A stretch of 64,000 nucleotides of DNA, taken from NCBI GenBank assembly GCA_035362335.1, contig DAOSDL010000028.1:1-64000 (forward strand), given 5' to 3'. The stretch's first letter is position 1. Each line of letters starts with the position of its first letter. This document shows, piece by piece, positions 57,356 to 64,000 of this stretch. A program made the position numbers and the translations under genes. The notes below the pieces were generated by a model. The model worked only from the letters and a program-made list of their open reading frames with translations, was not told the DNA's origin and ran no database searches. The DNA is from JAOSJT01 sp035362335 (GTDB lineage: Bacteria > Bacteroidota > Ignavibacteria > SZUA-365).

Positions 57356-57769
57356 TTATTGACCACCAGCGGGAGGAGTGGCCGGCTGCTGCTGTGCAGG
57401 GGCCTGCTGTGCAGGAGCCTGCTGTGCGGGGGCCTGCTGCTGCGCGGGTGCTTGCATCTGCTGCTGCTTCTGCACGGGCGAAATCGGCTGCTCGGCTGCG
57501 CTGCGCTGAATGATGCTCTGCTCGGTCGCGCCCGAGGGCAGGAAGAACATGTTGACCATGAAAATCAGCACGGTCATGCCGATGGCGAGTCCCCACGTGG
57601 TCTTCGCGAGAATATCGGAGGCGTGACGCACGCCAAGCATGCTGCCGAAACCGCCGCCTGCACCACCGAAGGCGCTGGAAAGACCGCCGCCCTTGGGATT
57701 CTGCATGAGAATCGCCATGGTCATGACGACAGAAATAATGAGGATGAGCAGCATGAGGAACGTAAACAT
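57356..57769 (-). CDS. secG: Preprotein translocase subunit SecG with PAQQ-rich tail
   Basis: A 137-aa SecG: two membrane segments (FTFLMLLILIISVVMTMAILMQ and TWGLAIGMTVLIFMVNMFFL) around the conserved loop NPKGGGLSSAFGGAGG. After residue 80 comes a non-membrane tail of Gln, Ala and Pro repeats (APAQQ repeats), about 35 residues longer than a minimal SecG. Such tails occur in many Bacteroidota SecG proteins. The ATG at 57769 gives the family start; the longer frame has no support. It completes the SecYEG export channel. Confidence 0.92.
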   Translation of the reverse strand: MFTFLMLLILIISVVMTMAILMQNPKGGGLSSAFGGAGGGFGSMLGVRHASDILAKTTWGLAIGMTVLIFMVNMFFLPSGATEQSIIQRSAAEQPISPVQKQQQMQAPAQQQAPAQQAPAQQAPAQQQPATPPAGGQ

Positions 57770-57973
57770 GATCGAGTATTCTCCAAAATCATTATGAATT
57801 TTAAATATACAGAGTCGCGCAACCAAAGACAAGCGCAATTTCAGAACACGGGGATCGCGGAGCAAACATGAGGCCACGGAGGGATGCGACCAGGCGCCAA
57901 TACCTGCGATTTCTCTCGACCACCCCGTCCTGTACTACTCACCGGTGCGGCTCGGCTCGCCTGCAAAACGTCT

Positions 57974-59083
57974 TCACCTTGTCTTCAACCGCGCTTTCAT
58001 GGCTTGAATGCGATTCCAGGAGGTGTCGATGCGAGCGCGGCTGACCTTGCCGGAAAGGACGAGCTTTTTCAGCGTCGCATGCGCCTTGCGCGGCAGGTCG
58101 GGGACGAAGGTGAAGCTGTTGTTTCCGAACAGCAGAATGTCCACTCCCGCGTTTACCGCTTCGCGCATGGCCGTCTCCAAGCCGTAGTTGTCGACGATTG
58201 CTTTCATGTTCATGTCGTCGGAAATCACCACACCGTCGAATCCGAGTTCCTTGCGCAATACTCCGTCGATGGTCCGGGCGGACATTGTCGCCGGATAGAT
58301 GCTGTCGAGTGCGGCATTGAAAATGTGAGCCGTCATCACCATGTCGGTCTGTCCGGCGCGTACGATGCGTTGAAAGGGCTGCAACTCCCGGCGCGTCCAG
58401 GTGCCGGTGACGTCCACGACACCGAGGTGTGAATCGTCGCGCGAGCTGCCGTGCCCTGGAAAATGCTTGATGGCGCCAAGTATGCCCTTGTCGCGCAATT
58501 GCTCGAGCACGATGGAACCATGGCGCACGACAATGTCGGGATTCGCGGAGAAACTCCGCCCGAGTTTACCGATGACGGGGTTGTCGGGATTGACATCGAG
58601 ATCCAGCACCGGGGCGAAATTGACATTCACTCCGGCGATGGCAAGCGAACGCCCCATGAGATCGGCATAGTACGTGGTGCTGTCAACATTGTCCATCGCA
58701 CCCAGATACTTGGCCGACACATTGGCGGGAAAACCCGCCTTCTGTTTGAAACGCGCAACCAATCCGCCTTCCTGATCCACGGCGATAAGCAGCGGAGCAG
58801 CGGCATGACTGCGCAATTCCGCGGTGAGCATGGCCACCTGCTTCGGCGATACGATGTTGCGGCCGTACTTCCGTGTCTCCACATCGAAATCGAACAGTAT
58901 CACACCCCCGAGGTGGAGGTCGCGCAGATCGCGCGCTATGGACGTTCCTTCGGCCGCGCCTATGCCGCGAAAGCCCACCATGAGCATCTGCCCGATTTTC
59001 ACATCCAGGCTGTCATCAACGGCGGCGGTGGCGATATGGAGAAATAGGAATGGAAGGAGGAGCTGGAGAGGTGTACGGCGCAT
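57974..59083 (-). CDS. Family 3 glycoside hydrolase, NagZ-like, exported
   Basis: A 369-aa protein with a signal peptide (LLLPFLFLHIATA). The catalytic domain has the NagZ marks: AVDQEGGLVARFK, the loop KHFPGHGSSRDDSHLG containing the His-Asp acid/base dyad, and the nucleophile Asp in VVISDDMNMKAI. NagZ releases N-acetylglucosamine from cell-wall fragments. A signal peptide means it acts in the periplasm or outside, as in Bacteroidota and Gram-positives, while the Escherichia coli enzyme is cytosolic. Confidence 0.92.
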   Translation of the reverse strand: MRRTPLQLLLPFLFLHIATAAVDDSLDVKIGQMLMVGFRGIGAAEGTSIARDLRDLHLGGVILFDFDVETRKYGRNIVSPKQVAMLTAELRSHAAAPLLIAVDQEGGLVARFKQKAGFPANVSAKYLGAMDNVDSTTYYADLMGRSLAIAGVNVNFAPVLDLDVNPDNPVIGKLGRSFSANPDIVVRHGSIVLEQLRDKGILGAIKHFPGHGSSRDDSHLGVVDVTGTWTRRELQPFQRIVRAGQTDMVMTAHIFNAALDSIYPATMSARTIDGVLRKELGFDGVVISDDMNMKAIVDNYGLETAMREAVNAGVDILLFGNNSFTFVPDLPRKAHATLKKLVLSGKVSRARIDTSWNRIQAMKARLKTR

Positions 59084-59145
59084 GGGAATTTCACATGAAA
59101 AATTGCATTCTCTACATTACGCGCTTTCCACGTCGGGTGCAAGGC

Positions 59146-59173
59146 GCGGACGCCGCCCCATGGCGGCGTCCGC
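59146..59173 (-). terminator. Strong 12-bp hairpin after the MBL-rhodanese gene
   Basis: GCGGACGCCGCC and its perfect complement with a 4-base loop, 11 bp beyond the stop. It has no T-run, so it is a hairpin terminator or mRNA 3' end protector. Confidence 0.6.
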
Positions 59174-59183
59174 ACGTGCGCTG

Positions 59184-60605
59184 TTATGCGGCGATCTCCA
59201 CAGCTCCCTCCGCGCCGATGGCCACCTCGAAACCGCGTTGCTTCCATCCATTGAAACCGCAGGTCAGATTACGGATGTTGTGCACGCCCTGTGCGCGAAG
59301 CACGCTGGAGGCGATGCTCGACCGATCGCCCGACACGCAATGCACCACAATGGTCTTGTCGCGCGGCAACGTGTGCGCTGCTGAGGTGAGATACCCCGCG
59401 TGCAGATGCTGCGCGCCGGGAATGTGTCCTGCGTGGAATTCGCTTTCACCACGCACATCCAGCACATGAAAGCGCTCTCGCTGCGCACGCAATTCATCCA
59501 CGGTGATCTGATCGAGCACGCGCATCTCCACGCCTGCATCGCCCAGACGATCCAGATCCGGCACATAACCGGCGATGTTGTCGAGTCCAATGCGTATCAA
59601 CGCGCGGGTCAACTCGGATACGCGATGTTCTGAGGCGACGAGAAGAAAAGGTTGATCATAGTCGAGCAGCCAACCTGTCCAGGTGCTGAATGCGCCGTTG
59701 TCCTGAATATTGAAACTACCCGGCACATGGCCGCCCGCAAACGCCAGCTTGTCGCGCGTGTCCACCACTGTCACACCTTCCGCGCGCAACTGCTGGAATT
59801 GCGCGAGCGTCAGACGCGCGGGGTGCGGGATGCCACCGAGTACTGCGGGACCTCGCTTGTTGAGAGTTTTCATCATGGCGAAATAGCGCGGGGGTTCGGG
59901 TTGGCCCTCGAGCAGGGCGACGATGAAACGCTCCTCGTCGTCGATGCGCAACGCCCAGTTCGCCAGCTTTTCGTAGCCCACCGTGCTGCTCGGGACGGCG
60001 CCCAGCGCCTTGCCGCAGGCCGATCCGGCACCATGCCCCGGCCACACTTGCACGTGATCGGGCAACGCGGTGAAGCGGCGCAGAGAGTGGAACATCTGCC
60101 GCGCGCCGGTGATCCTCGTGCCTTGTATGCCCGCGGCTTTTTCCAGAAGATCGGGGCGACCGACATCACCCACGAACACGAAGTCTCCGGTGAATATCAT
60201 CACCGGTGCCTCGCTGGCCGCAGTGTCGGTGAGAAGAAAAGAAAGATGCTCCGGTGTGTGCCCGGGAGTGTGCAGCACATCGAGTCGAAGTTTTCCGATG
60301 ACTATGCTGTCACCGTCGCGCAGTCCCACATGCTCGAATGCATACTGCCAGTCCGGGCCGCCCTCGCCCGAGAGGTACAGCGTCGCGCCGGTGGCGGCGG
60401 CCAATTCGCGCGCGCCGCTCAGGAAATCCGCATGAATGTGCGTTTCCGTGATATGGGTGATGCGCAGCTTGTTGCGCTCGGCCGCTTCGAGGTACACATC
60501 GATGTCGCGCCGGGGATCGATGACGATGGCCTCGCCCGTCGCCTGGCATCCGATGAGATAGCTGGCTTGCGCCAATCCCTGTTCGTATATGTGTTGAAAA
60601 TACAT
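59184..60605 (-). CDS. MBL-fold persulfide dioxygenase-like protein with two rhodanese domains
   Basis: A 473-aa ETHE1/Blh-type protein. Residues 1-240 are a metallo-beta-lactamase fold with THIHADF (THxHxD), HTPGHTPEH and FTGDFVFVGDVGRPDL, the ETHE1-type marks for mononuclear iron and oxidation of glutathione persulfide to sulfite. The first rhodanese domain (about 265-355) lacks its Cys (LLVASEHR), while the second (about 370-465) keeps it in HCVSGDRSS. It is the last gene of the ArsR-TauE-rhodanese operon, which is the layout of sulfide/persulfide detoxification. Confidence 0.93.
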   Translation of the reverse strand: MYFQHIYEQGLAQASYLIGCQATGEAIVIDPRRDIDVYLEAAERNKLRITHITETHIHADFLSGARELAAATGATLYLSGEGGPDWQYAFEHVGLRDGDSIVIGKLRLDVLHTPGHTPEHLSFLLTDTAASEAPVMIFTGDFVFVGDVGRPDLLEKAAGIQGTRITGARQMFHSLRRFTALPDHVQVWPGHGAGSACGKALGAVPSSTVGYEKLANWALRIDDEERFIVALLEGQPEPPRYFAMMKTLNKRGPAVLGGIPHPARLTLAQFQQLRAEGVTVVDTRDKLAFAGGHVPGSFNIQDNGAFSTWTGWLLDYDQPFLLVASEHRVSELTRALIRIGLDNIAGYVPDLDRLGDAGVEMRVLDQITVDELRAQRERFHVLDVRGESEFHAGHIPGAQHLHAGYLTSAAHTLPRDKTIVVHCVSGDRSSIASSVLRAQGVHNIRNLTCGFNGWKQRGFEVAIGAEGAVEIAA

Positions 60606-60643
60606 CGTATCCGCTCCTGTTACTTCGTCTGTCGTGTACGTTC

Positions 60644-60997
60644 TCAGCGCTCGAGTGCGCCGCTCCAGTCGAACAGTCCGTCAGCGAGATTGTAGACCTC
60701 ACCAAAGCCCAATTTCACCAGCACCGATCCGGCATGGTAGCTGCGGCTGCCGCTGCGGCAGTACAGCAACACGGGACGGCTGCGGTCCAGAGCTTCGATA
60801 TGGCCGGCGAATGCCGGATCGTACATGTCATAATTCAGCGCGCCCGGGATATGTCCTTGATGAAATTCGCCCGGCGTACGCACATCGATGAGCTGCGCGT
60901 CGGACTTTTCCTGAATAAGTCGCTCGAACTCGTTGCCGGCCACATTGACCACAGCGCTCTGCGAAGAACGAAACCTGGAAAGTATATCGTTGAACAT
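60644..60997 (-). CDS. Single-domain rhodanese
   Basis: A 117-aa cytosolic rhodanese (QLIDVRTPGEFHQGHIPGALNYDMYD) with the active-site loop YCRSGSRSYHA. It sits between the TauE-like exporter and the MBL-rhodanese gene. The gaps are 21 bp and 38 bp, so it is part of the operon. It can carry sulfur as persulfide from the exporter or quinone step to the dioxygenase. Confidence 0.93.
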   Translation of the reverse strand: MFNDILSRFRSSQSAVVNVAGNEFERLIQEKSDAQLIDVRTPGEFHQGHIPGALNYDMYDPAFAGHIEALDRSRPVLLYCRSGSRSYHAGSVLVKLGFGEVYNLADGLFDWSGALER

Positions 60998-61018
60998 GCC
61001 TGTATTCCTTGAATGATG

Positions 61019-61819
61019 TTACCGTGTATGATGCAGCAATTCCTTGAAAAGTATCGCCGTGCCCATGAGCAACGTGAACCACCCGAAGGCAGGTTTCAGC
61101 GTTTCCGGGCGCAGACGCCTCGCCAGAAGCGCTCCCAGCACGATGCCGAGTATGGCGAGTGCCGATATGGTTGCGAGAAATCCCCAATCCATCGGTACAC
61201 GAAGCGCATCGCCGGTGAAACCGATCAGGGATTTGGCCGCAATGATCAGCAACGAGGTGCCCACGGCCTGTTTCATGGGAAGTCCGCCCAGCAGTACCAG
61301 AGCGGGAATTATGAGAAAACCGCCACCGGCACCGACAAGACCGGTAAGCACGCCCACCACTACCCCTTCCAGTACGGCAAGCAGCGGTTTGGCACGACGC
61401 GTCTCCGTTCCCACAATCGGTTTCGTGCGCCGTATCATCGACACGGATGCGGCCAGCATGAGCGCAGCGAAAAGCAGCATGATGAACAGATCCCGCGTGA
61501 CCGCCATTCCGGCGAGGGAGAACAGCGTGTCCGGCAAGGCCGGCACGAGCATACTGCGGGTCAGAAACACCGCCACGAGCGAGGGCACACCGAAATGCAA
61601 TGCCGCACGATAGTCCACCTCGCGTGCGCGCATATAAGCGAAAGAACCCGCCAGCGCTGTGATACCGACGATGAACAGGGAATAGGCGGTGGCGGGCAGA
61701 GGCGCCACACCGAACAGGTACACCAGCACAGGGACGGTAAGTATCGATCCACCTCCGCCGATGGTGCCCAGCGATACGCCAATGAGCACTGCGGCGATGT
61801 AACCCGCGATTTCCAGCAT
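61019..61819 (-). CDS. TauE/SafE-family anion exporter
   Basis: A 266-aa protein with about eight membrane segments and the two TauE/SafE repeats (GVSLGTIGGGGSILTVPVLVYLFG and GVLTGLVGAGGGFLIIPALVLLGG). Members export sulfite or organosulfonates; in an operon with a persulfide dioxygenase, sulfite is the likely cargo. The ATG at 61819 shares a base with the ArsR stop (TGATG). Confidence 0.92.
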   Translation of the reverse strand: MLEIAGYIAAVLIGVSLGTIGGGGSILTVPVLVYLFGVAPLPATAYSLFIVGITALAGSFAYMRAREVDYRAALHFGVPSLVAVFLTRSMLVPALPDTLFSLAGMAVTRDLFIMLLFAALMLAASVSMIRRTKPIVGTETRRAKPLLAVLEGVVVGVLTGLVGAGGGFLIIPALVLLGGLPMKQAVGTSLLIIAAKSLIGFTGDALRVPMDWGFLATISALAILGIVLGALLARRLRPETLKPAFGWFTLLMGTAILFKELLHHTR

Positions 61820-62124
61820 CACGCCGCCACCTCGCAGCACTCGCGCACGCAGCGTACAATTTCGATCAGGCGCGGGTGGCGCAGCGAATAGTACACATGC
61901 TTACCTTCGCGTTCCTGCAGCAAGACTCCGCGATCCCGCAACAATGACAGATGGTGCGATGCTGCCGCCTGTTCGAGTCCCACCTCTCCGAACAACTCGG
62001 TCACATTCTTGCGCGCTCCTCCATCCAAGGCCTGGATCAATGCCATGCGTGCGGGATGCGCCACTGCTTTGAGCATTTCCGCCGCTTCAACCAAGACCTT
62101 CTGTTCCTGTGCTTCAATCACCAT
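61819..62124 (-). CDS. ArsR-family regulator, BigR/SqrR-like by context
   Basis: A 101-aa winged-helix repressor (LKAVAHPARMALIQALDGG ... EVGLEQAAASHHLSLLRDRGVLLQEREGKHVYYSL). Its Cys residues are at the C-terminal end (RCVRECC, residues 92-98), a place where persulfide-sensing ArsR proteins form a disulfide or polysulfide bridge, but the usual BigR/SqrR Cys pair position is not matched by eye. First gene of the operon, so it probably represses it. The leader contains ATTTAGATAAC, close to my memory of the BigR box. Confidence 0.85.
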   Translation of the reverse strand: MVIEAQEQKVLVEAAEMLKAVAHPARMALIQALDGGARKNVTELFGEVGLEQAAASHHLSLLRDRGVLLQEREGKHVYYSLRHPRLIEIVRCVRECCEVAA

Positions 62125-62127
62125 CGT

Positions 62128-62167
62128 CTACTCACATCGATACATTTAGATAACTCGATATGTTCAC
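62128..62167 (-). promoter_or_regulatory. Candidate ArsR operator and promoter
   Basis: AT-rich interval ATCGATACATTTAGATAACTC with ATATGTTCAC just upstream, in otherwise GC-rich sequence, ending about 10 bp before the arsR start. Short inverted ATCGAT/TCGATAT elements flank ATTTAGATAA. Confidence 0.4.
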
Positions 62168-62327
62168 AACCCGCGCGCGCTCGAGGGAGTTCCCGGAGAG
62201 TGAAGGGTTGGCGGGAGGCAACCCTTTTCACCCCAACGCGAGGGAATCGAACCGCACTCCCTCAACTGTGCCAGGGTGGATATGAGGAGACTTCAAGCAG
62301 CTCGTCCTGGAGCGTGTGCTCACCAAA

Positions 62328-64000
<1,673 letters not shown>

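Noticed and set aside
62235..62275. tRNA-like GGTTCGATTCCC on the minus strand
   Set aside because: The T-loop sequence is present, but the T-stem does not pair and no acceptor or anticodon arm can be folded around it.

Overview
The window reads as chromosome from a fairly GC-rich member of the Bacteroidota/Chlorobi side of the tree; a Kapabacteria- or Ignavibacteria-like lineage is my guess. The evidence is two secreted proteins with type IX secretion (T9SS) C-terminal sorting domains, a Bacteroidota-type omega subunit, a YbeY with the Bacteroidota-like variant active-site loop, a giant surface protein with a TANFOR-like N-terminus next to a beta-barrel, and several promoters of the Bacteroidota form TTG-N19..21-TAnnTTTG. 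The best examples precede the DUF438 gene, the multihaem cytochrome, lipA and the ORFan/ybeY pair. No phage, plasmid or classical insertion sequence was found, and no rRNA or tRNA is visible.

Layout. 0-2.2 kb: two coupled exported paralogues. 2.6-12.4 kb: a three-gene minus-strand surface operon (beta-barrel, 1,977-aa TANFOR-like protein, fibronectin type III protein). 12.5-17.9 kb: a T9SS metalloprotease, a lipoprotein and metK with a hairpin leader. 18.3-19.9 kb: locus A, a catalytically dead IS200/RAYT-like gene followed by a repeat array. 20.3-25.5 kb: a lipoprotein, a DUF438/hemerythrin/PAS plus DUF1858-DUF2249 pair, an Omp85-like barrel and a DUF5683-like protein. 25.6-32.0 kb: udg-dnaB, yicC-gmk-rpoZ-coaBC and an LppM-like lipoprotein. 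32.2-39.1 kb, plus strand: carAB, then an 11-haem cytochrome lipoprotein with a double-rhodanese lipoprotein. 39.4-42.9 kb: a Yip1-like protein, a T9SS amidotransferase-fold protein and MlaD. 43.0-53.6 kb: a long minus-strand run with peptide ABC transporter subunits, hprK, hpf, xerC, topA, smg, ybeY and a small ORFan. 54.0-55.9 kb: locus B, the inverted sister of locus A. 56-64 kb: lipA, secG, a family 3 glycoside hydrolase, an ArsR/TauE/rhodanese/MBL-rhodanese sulfur operon, and an acyl-CoA synthetase cut by the window edge.

The most striking feature is the pair of loci A and B. Each has the same promoter, a hairpin that holds the Shine-Dalgarno sequence in its loop and the start codon in its stem, a 274-aa protein that follows the Y1 (RAYT) transposase fold but lacks the HUH histidines and the tyrosine, a conserved ~260-bp 3' flank, and an array of 57-59 bp repeats built on a 19-bp near-palindrome. 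The two copies are about 88% identical in protein (counted by eye), lie in inverted orientation 36 kb apart, and their arrays decay with distance from the gene. They look like an exapted repeat-binding protein with its own repeat array rather than a working transposon. Two separate sulfur/redox modules (the periplasmic cytochrome-rhodanese pair and the ArsR-controlled persulfide operon) are the other accessory theme.
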